Shown one piece after another: positions 16,084-24,611 of a stretch of 44,037 bases of DNA. Position numbers and translations under genes: made by a program. Each line of letters begins with the position of its first letter. Position 1 is the first letter of the stretch. The DNA is from Halomonas citrativorans (lineage in GTDB: Bacteria > Pseudomonadota > Gammaproteobacteria > Pseudomonadales > Halomonadaceae): the NCBI RefSeq assembly GCF_900163645.1, contig NZ_FUKM01000036.1, positions 1-44,037 on the forward strand. Reading direction: 5' to 3'. A model generated the notes under the pieces. That model did no database searches. It was not told the DNA's origin and saw only the letters and a program-made list of their open reading frames with translations.

Positions 16084-17535
16084 ATGGATTTTTCGGTACC
16101 TCAACTGTTGACCGCGTTGGTTGATCGCGGCAACGGGCTGTTATGGGGCAGTGTGCTGATCTACTTACTGATCGGCGCAGGCCTCTACTTTACGATACGA
16201 ACCGGCGCGATTCAGGTACGTTATTTCGGTCACATGTTTAAACTGCTGCGCACCTCGCGCAACGCTGGTGACGGTATCTCCTCGTTTCAGGCGCTTTCGA
16301 CGAGCCTGGCGGCACGCGTAGGCACCGGCAACCTGGCGGGTGTGGCGGTGGCGATCTATTTTGGTGGCCCTGGCGCGATTTTCTGGATGTGGATGACCGC
16401 CATGGTGGGTATGGCGACCAGCTTCGTCGAATCTACCTTGGCGCAGGCCTACAAAACAGACCATGGCGATAGCACCTTCCGCGGTGGACCAGCCCGTTAT
16501 ATTGAACGTGGGCTTGGACTGCGCTGGCTGGCCGTGCTGTTTTCCATCTGTTTGATTATCGCGTTTGGATTGGCGTTTAACAGCGTACAGGCCAACTCCA
16601 TCGCCCAGGCCATGGAGCAGGCATTTGCTGTTCCCACCTGGGCCATGGGGTTAGTCTTGGTGGTCGTTGTGGCGCCGATTATCTTTGGTGGCTTAAAGTC
16701 CATCGCCAAGGTCGCGGAGCTGGTGGTGCCATTAATGGCACTGCTTTACCTGTTACTCGCGCTTGTTGTAGTCGGGCTTAATATCGGTGACTTCCCAGCA
16801 GCCATCATGACCATTGTGAAGAGCGCCTTTGGCCTTGAACAAGCGGCTGGTGGGGCCGTGGGTTATGCCGTGTCACAAGCGATTATGCACGGCATTCAAC
16901 GCGGCCTGTTCTCCAACGAGGCGGGCATGGGTTCGGCGCCGAATGCGGCAGCTACCGCCAGCACGCGCCCCAACCATCCGGCTGCCCAAGGCTTTATTCA
17001 GATGCTGGGTGTGTTTCTGGATACGCTGGTTATTTGTACGGCCACTGCGGCCATTATTATTATGGCAGGGCCTGAGCTTTTAGCCGGTGAAGAGACGAAT
17101 GGTATCCAATTGACCCAAATGGCGCTTTCAAGCCACGTAGGCGATTGGGGGGGCATGTTTGTAGCCGTCGCAATCTTGCTGTTCGCGTTTACTTCTGTGA
17201 TTGCCAACTACTCTTACGGCGAGTCCAATATTGAGTATTTAGCCGGTCGTCGAGCGCCGGTGGCGATTCTCCTTTACCGCTTGGCGGTGCTGGGGATGAT
17301 CATGGTGGGATCGGTGGCGAGTCTGGGGGCGATCTGGAACTTTGCAGATCTTTCCATGGGTATGATGGCCATTATTAACCTGGTGGCTATCCTGCTGCTT
17401 TCACCTGTTGCTTTTGCGTTGTTCCGTGACTACGAGGCGCAGCTGAAGGCAGGCAAAGAACCTACCTTTGATCCCAGCAAATTCCCCAAGTTAGCCAATA
17501 AGGTTGATCCCAAGGCGTGGCCTAAGCAGCACTAA
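16084..17535 (+). CDS. AGCS-family sodium:alanine/glycine symporter
   Basis: Inner-membrane sodium-coupled amino-acid carrier, 483 residues with about 11 membrane spans. Family hallmarks include LSTSLAARVGTGNLAGVAVA, GGPGAIFWMWMTAMVGMATS, STFRGGPARYIERGLG, QRGLFSNEAGMGSAPNAAA and a C-terminal hydrophobic run ending in a charged tail. ATG 16084 follows AAAAAAGGCG. Substrate is alanine or glycine in studied members; position after the carnitine regulator does not clearly link it to that module. Followed by a terminator. Confidence 0.92.
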   Translation: MDFSVPQLLTALVDRGNGLLWGSVLIYLLIGAGLYFTIRTGAIQVRYFGHMFKLLRTSRNAGDGISSFQALSTSLAARVGTGNLAGVAVAIYFGGPGAIFWMWMTAMVGMATSFVESTLAQAYKTDHGDSTFRGGPARYIERGLGLRWLAVLFSICLIIAFGLAFNSVQANSIAQAMEQAFAVPTWAMGLVLVVVVAPIIFGGLKSIAKVAELVVPLMALLYLLLALVVVGLNIGDFPAAIMTIVKSAFGLEQAAGGAVGYAVSQAIMHGIQRGLFSNEAGMGSAPNAAATASTRPNHPAAQGFIQMLGVFLDTLVICTATAAIIIMAGPELLAGEETNGIQLTQMALSSHVGDWGGMFVAVAILLFAFTSVIANYSYGESNIEYLAGRRAPVAILLYRLAVLGMIMVGSVASLGAIWNFADLSMGMMAIINLVAILLLSPVAFALFRDYEAQLKAGKEPTFDPSKFPKLANKVDPKAWPKQH

Positions 17536-17548
17536 TCACCCGCCAACT

Positions 17549-17581
17549 AAAACCCTGCTTATACAAAAGCGGGGTTTTTTT
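17549..17581 (+). terminator. Terminator of the AGCS symporter gene
   Basis: AAAACCCTGCTT pairs with AAGCGGGGTTTT (one G-U) around an ATACAA loop, followed by further T residues. Confidence 0.85.
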
Positions 17582-17594
17582 ATAGATATCATAA

Positions 17595-17647
17595 TTCGAT
17601 TTTATCGAACGTAACGCTCATATCATTGCGCTTTTGATTAATCAAAA
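17595..17647. promoter_or_regulatory. Two palindromes in the azoR promoter region
   Basis: TTCGAT-TTT-ATCGAA at 17595-17609 and a perfect 16-base palindrome TTTTGATTAATCAAAA at 17632-17647 lie 55-107 bases before azoR. A TAAAAT hexamer at 17654-17659 could be the -10, putting the second palindrome over the -35/spacer. They are candidate repressor or activator sites; the cognate regulator is not adjacent. Confidence 0.45.
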
Positions 17648-17701
17648 TCATCGTAAAATAGCGCCAATTCCTTATTAATCCTGCGTTGGAGCTTTTTTAA
17701 A

Positions 17702-18310
17702 ATGACAACTCGTGCCCTGTTGGTTACCTCCTCTGTACTTGGTGAAAACGGTCAATCTATCGCCTTGGCCAACCACTTCCAAAGCCGTGCGGCTGCCCGC
17801 GAAGGCGTCGATGTCACTAAACGCGACGTGGTTGCCGATGCGCTTCCTCACCTGGATATTGCGGAACTGGGCGCATGGCAGACACCGGCTGATGAGCGCA
17901 GCAACGAGCAGAAAGCACTGGCTGCTCGCTCTGATGAACTGTTGGCCGAACTGCGTGCTAATGACGTGTTGGTCTTGGCTGTACCGATGTATAACCTGGG
18001 CATCCCTTCGCAGTTAAAAGCCTGGTTTGACCGCGTACTGCGTGCTGGCGAAACGTTCCGTTACACAGAAAACGGCCCACAAGGTCTAGTCGAAGGTAAG
18101 CGGGTGATTATTCTGGCGGCCCGTGGCGGTATGTATGCGGGGTCGGACATGGATAGCCAAACGCCACACCTGAAAAGCATGCTAGGCTTGATGGGCATTA
18201 CCGATGTTGATGTTGTGTACGCAGAAGGCCTGAACATGGGCGAAGAGCAGCGTGCTGCGGCGCAGAAAGAAGCGTTTCAGGCAATTGATCAGTTGGTGGA
18301 AGCGCTATAA
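17702..18310 (+). CDS. azoR: FMN-dependent NADH azoreductase / quinone reductase AzoR
   Basis: Flavodoxin-fold dimeric enzyme that uses NADH to reduce azo dyes and quinones. The 202 residues match AzoR. FMN-binding segments SSVLGENGQSIALANHF, VPMYNLGIPSQLKAWFDRVL and AARGGMYAG are visible in order. TTGGAG lies ten bases before the ATG. Promoter region carries two palindromes. The downstream alkyltransferase-like gene begins 35 bases later with its own ribosome site and may be co-transcribed. Confidence 0.93.
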   Translation: MTTRALLVTSSVLGENGQSIALANHFQSRAAAREGVDVTKRDVVADALPHLDIAELGAWQTPADERSNEQKALAARSDELLAELRANDVLVLAVPMYNLGIPSQLKAWFDRVLRAGETFRYTENGPQGLVEGKRVIILAARGGMYAGSDMDSQTPHLKSMLGLMGITDVDVVYAEGLNMGEEQRAAAQKEAFQAIDQLVEAL

Positions 18311-18345
18311 GCCCGTTAGCCTGAGGTAATTACGGAGAATCCGTT

Positions 18346-18651
18346 ATGGCACGTCCCGAACTATTGGAGCAGATCTATACGATTGTCGATCAGATTCCGG
18401 CGGGGCGAGTCACGACGTACGGGCGTATTGCCGCTATGACAGAAGGCGCCACACCACGAATGGTGGGGTCTGCCATGCGCCACTTGCCCGATGGCCATGA
18501 GCTTCCCTGGCACCGGGTGATTGCGGCCTCACTTAAACTTGCTGACCACGGCGGTGCTACCCGTCAGCACCAGAAATTGCGTGATGAAGGCGTGATGTTT
18601 GATGCCAAGGGCCGCGTGCCGCGTCATCTGGTGTGGCCGGATGAGCCGTAG
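18346..18651 (+). CDS. Alkyltransferase-like protein (ATL, MGMT-related)
   Basis: A 101-residue protein with the DNA-binding half of O6-alkylguanine-DNA alkyltransferases. The active-site PCHRV is PWHRV, with W55 replacing the alkyl-accepting cysteine, as in E. coli Atl (YbaZ). Such proteins bind O6-alkylguanine lesions and direct them to nucleotide excision repair instead of reversing them. The YGRIAAM recognition-helix region and VGSAMRHLP (arginine-finger region) are present. GGAG precedes the ATG. Followed by a strong terminator. Confidence 0.92.
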   Translation: MARPELLEQIYTIVDQIPAGRVTTYGRIAAMTEGATPRMVGSAMRHLPDGHELPWHRVIAASLKLADHGGATRQHQKLRDEGVMFDAKGRVPRHLVWPDEP

Positions 18652-18666
18652 AATAAGTCTTTCAAT

Positions 18667-18696
18667 GAAAAAGCCGCGCGGTTGCGCGGCTTTTTC
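18667..18696. terminator. Bidirectional terminator between the ATL and MFS genes
   Basis: GAAAAAGCCGCGC and GCGCGGCTTTTTC form a perfect 13-base stem with a GGTT loop between convergent genes. Confidence 0.9.
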
Positions 18697-18730
18697 GTTT
18701 GTTCGTTCATTTATCCCTTTCTGAAAAGCG

Positions 18731-19981
18731 CTAAGTACGTGCCCCATCGAGGTGAACGTCCTGTGCTTTTATCGTCATGGCACCGGCAAGTCGGCAGAGC
18801 AATAAAGCGGTCACGCCACACAGCGTAAGTGTTAGTGGCATCAGATGCGGCCCCTGGGTCGCCAAGCTGGCAACATAGCCAACGGCCGCCGCGACCACAT
18901 AGTGCAGGGTACCCATCAGCGCCGAAGCCACGCCGGCCTGCGCCCCGCCAGCGTTCATGGTTAGCGCGGTCAAATTACCAAACACTAGCCCGAGCGCCCC
19001 GATCGCCACCCCCAGCAGCGCCACGTACGTTTCGAACGTGACCATATCCGTCGTGACGACCAGATATAAAAGCGCACCCGCCAGTGCATGTATACCAAGC
19101 CCGATATAAGTTACCCCGGCAGGCGTCATACCGCGTGCAGACAACGCATTGGACAGCATGCCACCGATAATCAGCCCGACAGAATTGGCGGCAAACAGAT
19201 AGCTGAAATGGGTCGGGGTCATGCCAAAATGGTCGGTAAACACAAACGCTGCGGCGCTGATATAGGTGAAAAGTGACCCCAGAACAAAGCCTCCGGCCGC
19301 CGTATAAGTCATGAAGACTCGACGACGAGACTGAGCCAGATACCCACGCACGACACTGCTTACGCTAAGCGTTGTGCGCTGCCCAACATCAAGCGTCTCG
19401 GGAATGGCGGCCAGGCTCCATGCCAATCCAATAACGCCGAGAGCTGCCAGCATCCAGAAAATACCGCGCCAGCCACCGTGCTCAAGCAGAAAGCCTCCCA
19501 TCATGGGCGCCACGACGGGTGCAATCATCATGACTTGCATCAATAGCGAAAAGATTTTGGCAGAGCTTTTTACATCGCAAAGATCGGCCACAATGGCACG
19601 CGGCGCGACCAATCCGGCGGCCGCGCCGATGGCCTGTAAAAATCGGGCAGCAAGTAACCACTCAAGCGTGGGCGCCATGGCCGCAACCACCGAGCCCGCC
19701 ACAAAGATCACAAGCCCCACCAGGAGCGGCATTCGGCGGCCAAAACGCTCCAGTAGCGGGCCATAAAGGCACTGCCCCAGCGCCAGTCCTGCCAAAAAGA
19801 CCGACAGCGTTTGCTGCACGCTGCCTGCCGAGACCTCATAGGTGTGCGCAATCATCGGCATGCCGGGCAGATACATATCAATCGCCATGGCATCGAGTGC
19901 GGTCAAAAGGGCCAGCAGAGTGACTAGCGCCATGCCCACGGTACTTTGGTGAGTATTCTCACGGATGGCCTGTTCAGTCAT
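18731..19981 (-). CDS. MFS multidrug exporter, Bcr/CflA type
   Basis: Twelve-span drug:H+ antiporter of the major facilitator superfamily, 416 residues. The first span carries LTALDAMAIDMYLPGMPMIA (the D..YLP motif of Bcr/CflA proteins). Motif A-like GPLLERFGRRMPLLVG follows span 2, and the span-4 arginine region is RFLQAIGAAAGLVAPRAIVA. Its ATG overlaps the last eight bases of the TetR gene, so both are translated from one message. Substrate unknown; bicyclomycin, sulfonamides or chloramphenicol are handled by studied relatives. Confidence 0.9.
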   Translation of the reverse strand: MTEQAIRENTHQSTVGMALVTLLALLTALDAMAIDMYLPGMPMIAHTYEVSAGSVQQTLSVFLAGLALGQCLYGPLLERFGRRMPLLVGLVIFVAGSVVAAMAPTLEWLLAARFLQAIGAAAGLVAPRAIVADLCDVKSSAKIFSLLMQVMMIAPVVAPMMGGFLLEHGGWRGIFWMLAALGVIGLAWSLAAIPETLDVGQRTTLSVSSVVRGYLAQSRRRVFMTYTAAGGFVLGSLFTYISAAAFVFTDHFGMTPTHFSYLFAANSVGLIIGGMLSNALSARGMTPAGVTYIGLGIHALAGALLYLVVTTDMVTFETYVALLGVAIGALGLVFGNLTALTMNAGGAQAGVASALMGTLHYVVAAAVGYVASLATQGPHLMPLTLTLCGVTALLLCRLAGAMTIKAQDVHLDGART

Positions 19982-20576
19982 GATGCTCTCCTACAAGCTT
20001 GGCGATGCTGTCGCCCATAAGGCGCTCAAGCGCGTTGAGACGTGCCTCAAAGCGCTCGGTGCCAATATAAATAAGCGCCACGTGGAGGCTATCCACCATG
20101 CCCATGTAAGCGTGGCCCAGTATCAGGGCATCTTGATCGGAGAGTGCCTCCCCCACATGGCGACGCAGCGCTGCCGTAAAATCTGCTAACAGCTGTTGCA
20201 TGTAAGTTTCGTAGCCTTCCTGAAGCTCGTGGAAAAGCGACTCAGGTGGAATATACGAGGTGCGTAGCAGAAACCGAAAGTGCTCAGAGTCGGCGTAACG
20301 TGCCAACAACGATTCGCAATAGTGCTGGCCTGGCAGTCCAGTATTGGAATGCTCAAAGCATTCATGAGCAAATTGCGATTCAATTTTCAAGGCATCTTCA
20401 AACACCGCCAAAAACAGCGCGTCCTTATTTTTGATATGCGAATAAAGCGACGCTTTGCGAATACCGGCGTCGGCAGCAATCCCCGCCAGTGAGGCGCCCT
20501 CATAACCATGCCGGGCAAACTGGGCAACGGCCGCGTTGAGCACCCGGCGTAGCGCGGGTGTTGTCGTGGATAACAT
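19974..20576 (-). CDS. TetR-family repressor of the adjacent exporter
   Basis: A 200-residue TetR-type regulator. N-terminal HTH about residues 10-55: VLNAAVAQFARHGYEGASLA, GIRKASLYSHIKNKDALF. The rest is the variable ligand-binding domain (TetR_C type). Start MLSTTTPAL at 20576 has GGAG eight bases upstream; a start at 20600 is less likely. It overlaps the MFS gene, and a near-perfect TetR-type palindrome lies at 20655-20680 upstream, so it most likely represses its own operon until an exporter substrate binds. Confidence 0.9.
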   Translation of the reverse strand: MLSTTTPALRRVLNAAVAQFARHGYEGASLAGIAADAGIRKASLYSHIKNKDALFLAVFEDALKIESQFAHECFEHSNTGLPGQHYCESLLARYADSEHFRFLLRTSYIPPESLFHELQEGYETYMQQLLADFTAALRRHVGEALSDQDALILGHAYMGMVDSLHVALIYIGTERFEARLNALERLMGDSIAKLVGEHHD

Positions 20577-20654
20577 TTCGAGTCTCCGAACATGAAACAT
20601 CTTGATGATGCATGCTTAAAGCATGTCAAAAACCAAGCGACGCATCATACTATA

Positions 20655-20680
20655 AAAGCTACCGACCGGTAGGTAGCTTT
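20655..20680 (-). promoter_or_regulatory. TetR-type operator with overlapping -10
   Basis: Outer arms AAAGCTACC (20655-20663) and GGTAGCTTT (20672-20680) are exact inverted repeats. Inside lies a second dyad CTACCG-AC-CGGTAG (20659-20672). ACCGACCGGT is a typical TetR-family half-site pair. A minus-strand TATAGT at 20648-20653 would be the -10 of the tetR-MFS operon, so bound repressor would block RNA polymerase. Confidence 0.75.
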
Positions 20681-20690
20681 GAGTGGTGTA

Positions 20691-20709
20691 GAAAAGGCCC
20701 TTTCGGGCC
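20691..20709 (-). terminator. Terminator of the SnoaL-like gene
   Basis: On the minus strand GGCCC-GAAA-GGGCC is followed by TTTTC. A compact stem just after the SnoaL-like gene and before the tetR promoter. Confidence 0.75.
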
Positions 20710-20730
20710 AATAATCTGACACTATCCGAT

Positions 20731-21198
20731 TTAAAACATGCTGTTGTCGTTGGCCGCTTCTTCCGGCACAGACTGGATGACATCCCAGTGCTCGACGATC
20801 ATTTCATTTTCAACGCGGAAGATATCCACAACGGCCTCACCGCGATCCTCATCACCATTGGTAGAGTGAACATGCAGCCAGACCAGGTCGCCATCGGTTG
20901 CACTACGCACGATCTCGCTCTGGTAGTCCGGATTTTCCTGGAAGTAGCCTGCAAAGTAATCCACGAAAGGCGCCTTGCCATCCGGTACGCCCGGATTGTG
21001 CTGAATGTAATCTTCCGCCAGCACCAATGAGCTCTGCTCTGTTTCATGCTCGTTGAAGAACTGGTTATAGAACTGGATGACCAATGCCCGGTTTGCTTCC
21101 TCGGCCTCAAGATCACGTTCGGCTTGCGCAAACGATACGGCGGGTAAAGATAGCATCAGCACTGACGTGGCAACGCTCAACGGTTTCAGTAACGACAT
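20731..21198 (-). CDS. Secreted SnoaL/NTF2-like protein
   Basis: A 155-residue protein with a signal peptide ending at AVSFA (about residue 24) and a single NTF2-like fold of the SnoaL group: LVIQFYNQFFNEHE, DYIQHNPGVPDGKAPFVDYF and a late HWDVIQSVPEE. Such proteins form a conical barrel with a pocket; several are annotated as aldol-condensation or polyketide-cyclase-like, but function is usually unknown. CAGGAG precedes the ATG. Divergent from an HxlR regulator with a dyad between them, so it is a likely target of that regulator. Confidence 0.85.
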   Translation of the reverse strand: MSLLKPLSVATSVLMLSLPAVSFAQAERDLEAEEANRALVIQFYNQFFNEHETEQSSLVLAEDYIQHNPGVPDGKAPFVDYFAGYFQENPDYQSEIVRSATDGDLVWLHVHSTNGDEDRGEAVVDIFRVENEMIVEHWDVIQSVPEEAANDNSMF

Positions 21199-21282
21199 GT
21201 CAACACTCCTGTTTCGGGTAGATGGATCAAAGGCACAGCACTAATCACCGCATCATGCCCCTTGAGTTTCACCTTAATAAAC

Positions 21283-21299
21283 GGTCTAAAATGTAGACC
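21283..21299. promoter_or_regulatory. Candidate HxlR operator
   Basis: GGTCTA-AAATG-TAGACC is an exact 6-base inverted repeat with 5-base spacing in the gap between the SnoaL-like and HxlR genes. HxlR/MarR-fold dimers bind sites of this size. The cognate pairing is inferred from position. Confidence 0.5.
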
Positions 21300-21324
21300 T
21301 TGGGGTAAACTTAAAGGAGTTCCC

Positions 21325-21354
21325 ATGACCGCACAAGAAGTCACATTTACCTGA
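21325..21354 (+). CDS. Possible 9-residue leader peptide before hxlR-like gene
   Basis: MTAQEVTFT then TGA, preceded by AAAGGAG at ideal spacing. Beyond the TGA the same frame stays open for 15 codons and stops at 21400-21402, where TGATG overlaps the HxlR start. Either a leader peptide or the relic of a 25-codon frame with one stop. No homology is recognised. Confidence 0.35.
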   Translation: MTAQEVTFT

Positions 21355-21401
21355 CCCGGTCACATCTATATGCCCACTGCATACCCATCCATGGAGCCGT
21401 G

Positions 21402-21779
21402 ATGACTGCCATTACCGCTAGCGAAGAGATCGTTCTTGAACAGCCTTGCCCGATTCGCGATGTGCTTGACCGCATTGGCGACCAGTGGAGCTTACTGATT
21501 CTGGAAGCCCTGGCCCCCGGCACGCTGCGTTTTAATGCCTTGATGCGTGAGATTGGTGATATTTCAAAGCAGATGCTCTCCCGTACCCTCAAACAGCTGG
21601 AGCAGGATGGCTTTGTCACGCGTACGCTCTATCCTGAAGTCCCGCCACGGGTGGAATATACTCTAACCCCGTTGGGGCGCTCTTTTCTTGAGCCGATGCA
21701 ACAGCTGGTAGCGTGGGCAGATGCCCATCACCGCACCATCGTGGCCGCTCGTTTGCAGTATCAGGCTAGCCAGACGTAG
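21402..21779 (+). CDS. HxlR-family transcriptional regulator
   Basis: A 125-residue winged-HTH protein of the HxlR/YodB group. The hallmark [20 protein letters not shown] has the conserved cysteine at residue 16, followed by [20 protein letters not shown] and the wing with [12 protein letters not shown]. Members often sense electrophiles, aldehydes or oxidants through this cysteine. GGAG lies six bases before ATG 21402; an overlapping GTG at 21399 is the alternative. Divergent from the SnoaL-like gene, with a dyad in between. Confidence 0.9.
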   Translation: MTAITASEEIVLEQPCPIRDVLDRIGDQWSLLILEALAPGTLRFNALMREIGDISKQMLSRTLKQLEQDGFVTRTLYPEVPPRVEYTLTPLGRSFLEPMQQLVAWADAHHRTIVAARLQYQASQT

Positions 21780-21821
21780 ACCTGAAACGGGCTATGTGAG
21801 AATTAAAAACATCCCCTAACT

Positions 21822-21852
21822 AACAAGCCCACGACTAAATCGTGGGCTTGTT
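21822..21852. terminator. Bidirectional terminator after the HxlR gene
   Basis: AACAAGCCCACGA pairs perfectly with TCGTGGGCTTGTT around CTAAA, between convergent genes. Confidence 0.85.
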
Positions 21853-21926
21853 GGCTGTCTCATTTATTAAAATGTACCCGAATTGCGTCCGTACTTGGTT
21901 ATTGGCATAGGGCTTCCAGCTCGCGC

Positions 21927-23492
21927 TTATACTTCAATGGAGCCTGATTTCAATGACCAGTCGCGCCAGCGCAGATCAAACAGGTCCTTGCGGCGATCCT
22001 TCAGGTTCGTCACTGAGCCTTCTGCGCGCACCACGGTTAGGCGAGTCAAATCCAGGTCCGAGAAGAAAATCATCTCGGTATTGGGTGTGGTTTCCGCCAG
22101 CACTGCATCATGGGGGAAGGCGAAGTCAGAAGGGGTAAAGACCGCAGACTGCGCGTACTGGATATCCAGGTTTTCAATTGAGGGCAGGTTGCCGACGCTA
22201 CCGCAGAGAACTACGTAGCACTCGTTCTCGATGGCGCGCGCCTGACCACAGTGGCGAACCCGCAGATAGCCATTCTTGGTGTCGGTCCAGAACGGCACAA
22301 ACAGGATATCCATGTCCTGGTCGGCCAGGAGACGGCCGAGTTCCGGGAACTCCACGTCGTAGCAGATCAAAATGCCCACGCGGCCTGCATCGGTGTCAAA
22401 CACCTGCAAGCTGTCACCGCCTTCGATTACCCAATCGCGACGCTCCTGAGGGGTGATATGCAGTTTGGCCTGCTTGTCTACTTCGCCGTCACGGTGGAAG
22501 AGGTAGGCAACGTTATAGAGCCGGTCATCCTCGCCTACTTCAATCATTGAACCGCCGACAATATTGATATTGTAGGAGACCGCCATGCGTGAAAGTTCGG
22601 CTTTAAAGCGCTCGGTAAAGCCTGCCAGAAAGCGTATCGCCGCCATTTGGTCCTGCTGGGCGGCGCGGTCTTGCAAGCCCATCAGCGGGGTGGTGAATAG
22701 CTCCGGGAAAACCGCAAAGTCACTTTGGTAATCTGAAAGCGCGTCGACAAAATACTCAATCTGCTGGAGGGCAGCTTCTACCGAGGCAAACTCACGCATC
22801 TGCCACTGTACGGCGCCAACACGCACTTGGGTCGGGCGCGTATCCAGCACGTTGTCGGCAGGCTCAAAGAGAATATTGTTCCACTCGAGCAGGGTCGCGT
22901 AGCCCTTTGACTGCTCATCTTCGGGCAGGTATTTGCGCAGCAGGCGTTTTACTTGAAAGTCGTTAGCCAACTGGAACGACAGAATGGGATCATAAATCTC
23001 CTTGCGAGAGACTTTTTCGATGTACTGGGCCGGCGTTAGCTCATCGGCATGCTGATAGTATTCGGGAATGCGCCCACCCGCCAAAATGGCGCGCAGGTTA
23101 TGCGAACGACACAGCTCTTTGCGTGCTTCGTATAGGCGCCGCCCCAAGCGGTGGCCGCGGTAGTCCGGGTGAATCAGCACATCCAGCCCGTACATCGCAT
23201 CGCCATTTTCATCGTTGAGAATAATCTCACGATGGCCAATCAGGTCGTCATACTTATGCGGGTTGGAAAACTCGTCGTAATCCACCTGAACCGTTAGCGC
23301 TACGCCTACCAGATTGCCGTCATCTTCAATGGCGATCTGGCCGTCGGGAAATTCCTGAATCAGCTTGTCGATGGTGTGACGGGGCCAAGCGCCGCCGATG
23401 TTATGATAGACAGCGTCCATCAATGTCTTGAGCTGATCGTAATCATCGCTCGTCAGGTTGCGCAGATTTAGATGCAGGTCTTCCAGGGACAT
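21927..23492 (-). CDS. GNAT acetyltransferase-nitrilase superfamily fusion protein
   Basis: A 521-residue two-domain cytoplasmic protein. Residues 1-215 form a GNAT-like acyltransferase domain, with the acetyl-CoA loop VLIHPDYRGHRLGRRLYEAR. Residues 225-510 form a carbon-nitrogen hydrolase with the full catalytic triad: E264 in FAVFPELFTTPL, K343 in KLHITPQERRDW and C377 in ILICYDVEFPE. The fusion is found widely in bacteria, but its substrate is not known to me; an amide made or cleaved on the same small molecule is one idea. Monocistronic, minus strand; the ribosome site (GGAA) is modest. Confidence 0.9.
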   Translation of the reverse strand: MSLEDLHLNLRNLTSDDYDQLKTLMDAVYHNIGGAWPRHTIDKLIQEFPDGQIAIEDDGNLVGVALTVQVDYDEFSNPHKYDDLIGHREIILNDENGDAMYGLDVLIHPDYRGHRLGRRLYEARKELCRSHNLRAILAGGRIPEYYQHADELTPAQYIEKVSRKEIYDPILSFQLANDFQVKRLLRKYLPEDEQSKGYATLLEWNNILFEPADNVLDTRPTQVRVGAVQWQMREFASVEAALQQIEYFVDALSDYQSDFAVFPELFTTPLMGLQDRAAQQDQMAAIRFLAGFTERFKAELSRMAVSYNINIVGGSMIEVGEDDRLYNVAYLFHRDGEVDKQAKLHITPQERRDWVIEGGDSLQVFDTDAGRVGILICYDVEFPELGRLLADQDMDILFVPFWTDTKNGYLRVRHCGQARAIENECYVVLCGSVGNLPSIENLDIQYAQSAVFTPSDFAFPHDAVLAETTPNTEMIFFSDLDLTRLTVVRAEGSVTNLKDRRKDLFDLRWRDWSLKSGSIEV

Positions 23493-23539
23493 ATCAGGGG
23501 ATTCCAGAATAAAAAAGAAAACAGCCTAGTACATGATGG

Positions 23540-24451
23540 CTAGGCGCTGCCCGGCTTATTCACCGACACGCTTCCCACCAGTGGGCGCGTCAAGGTTTGC
23601 GCCATGATGACGCCCGCCAGAATCAGAAGTCCACCGGCAAAGTGGAAGCCAGCCACCTGTTCGCCCAGCATCGCCATGGCAATCAGTGCGCTGAACAGAG
23701 GCATCAGGTTGATAAAAATGCTCGCCTGGTTAGCGCCAATTTGGCGGACCGCGCGCATCCATAAAAATGTGGTAATGACGGAGGCAGGAATGCCTGCATA
23801 GAGAATAAGCCCAATGTTCTGGCTATCTACAGGCGTCATTGGCCCCATCAAATAGGGCGGCAGCAAAAACAGTACCGCAAAACATACCTGAGCATAGAGC
23901 ATTACCCAAGGCGGTAAGTTCATTTTCCAACGCTTTAGCATAACGCCGTAGAGCGCGTAGCAGCTTGCTGCCACCACCATTAGCGCATCGCCATGGGCAA
24001 CTTCAAGCTGAAGAAGCGATACGGGATTACCGCGGCCCAGCAACACGGTGACGCCGATAAAGGCCAGCACGCCCCCCATAACGCCGCCCAGGGTTGGCGG
24101 ATCACGCAGGATAAGCGCACTCAGCAGCACGGTTAAAAGCGGTACCATCGCAGCTAGAATGCCCATGTTGGTAGCCGTTGTGGTTTCCGCTGCAACATAG
24201 GCCAGCCCTTGCCATAACCCCATACCTAAAAGGCCCAGTAAGGCGAGTTTCGGCCAGTTGCGGCGTATTTCCGCACGATGACGAAGCACGGCCGGAAGCA
24301 CGAAGGGTGTCATCACCGCTAGCGCCAACAGCCAGCGTAAAAAAGCGATGCTGCTCGGCGCAATAGCGCCTACGGTCAACTGATTGATGGTCATGTTGCC
24401 CGACCAGATCAGCACGGTGGCAAGTGGCGGCAAAAAGTAAATCAACGGCAT
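23540..24451 (-). CDS. EamA/DMT-family transporter
   Basis: A 303-residue inner-membrane protein with ten predicted spans in two EamA repeats, each of five. The first repeat includes LIWSGNMTINQLTVGAIAPS and AFLRWLLALAVMTPFVLPAV; the second starts near GDALMVVAASCYALYGVMLK and ends in LGEQVAGFHFAGGLLILAGV. The family exports metabolites or amino acids; specificity cannot be read. AAGGAAA precedes the ATG. Divergent from fadH. Confidence 0.88.
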   Translation of the reverse strand: MPLIYFLPPLATVLIWSGNMTINQLTVGAIAPSSIAFLRWLLALAVMTPFVLPAVLRHRAEIRRNWPKLALLGLLGMGLWQGLAYVAAETTTATNMGILAAMVPLLTVLLSALILRDPPTLGGVMGGVLAFIGVTVLLGRGNPVSLLQLEVAHGDALMVVAASCYALYGVMLKRWKMNLPPWVMLYAQVCFAVLFLLPPYLMGPMTPVDSQNIGLILYAGIPASVITTFLWMRAVRQIGANQASIFINLMPLFSALIAMAMLGEQVAGFHFAGGLLILAGVIMAQTLTRPLVGSVSVNKPGSA

Positions 24452-24611
24452 AGCGGTTTTCCTTATCGTTAGCCGGATAATGTTACGTGCTTTAACGCAA
24501 TGAGCAAGACTGAGAAGCGATGGCTCTGGATGTCGTTGGTAAGTAGTAAAGGGCTGTACGACGGCGTTTGGATGTCATACGCTTGTTTGAATAACGCCAA
24601 GGAGAACCGTA

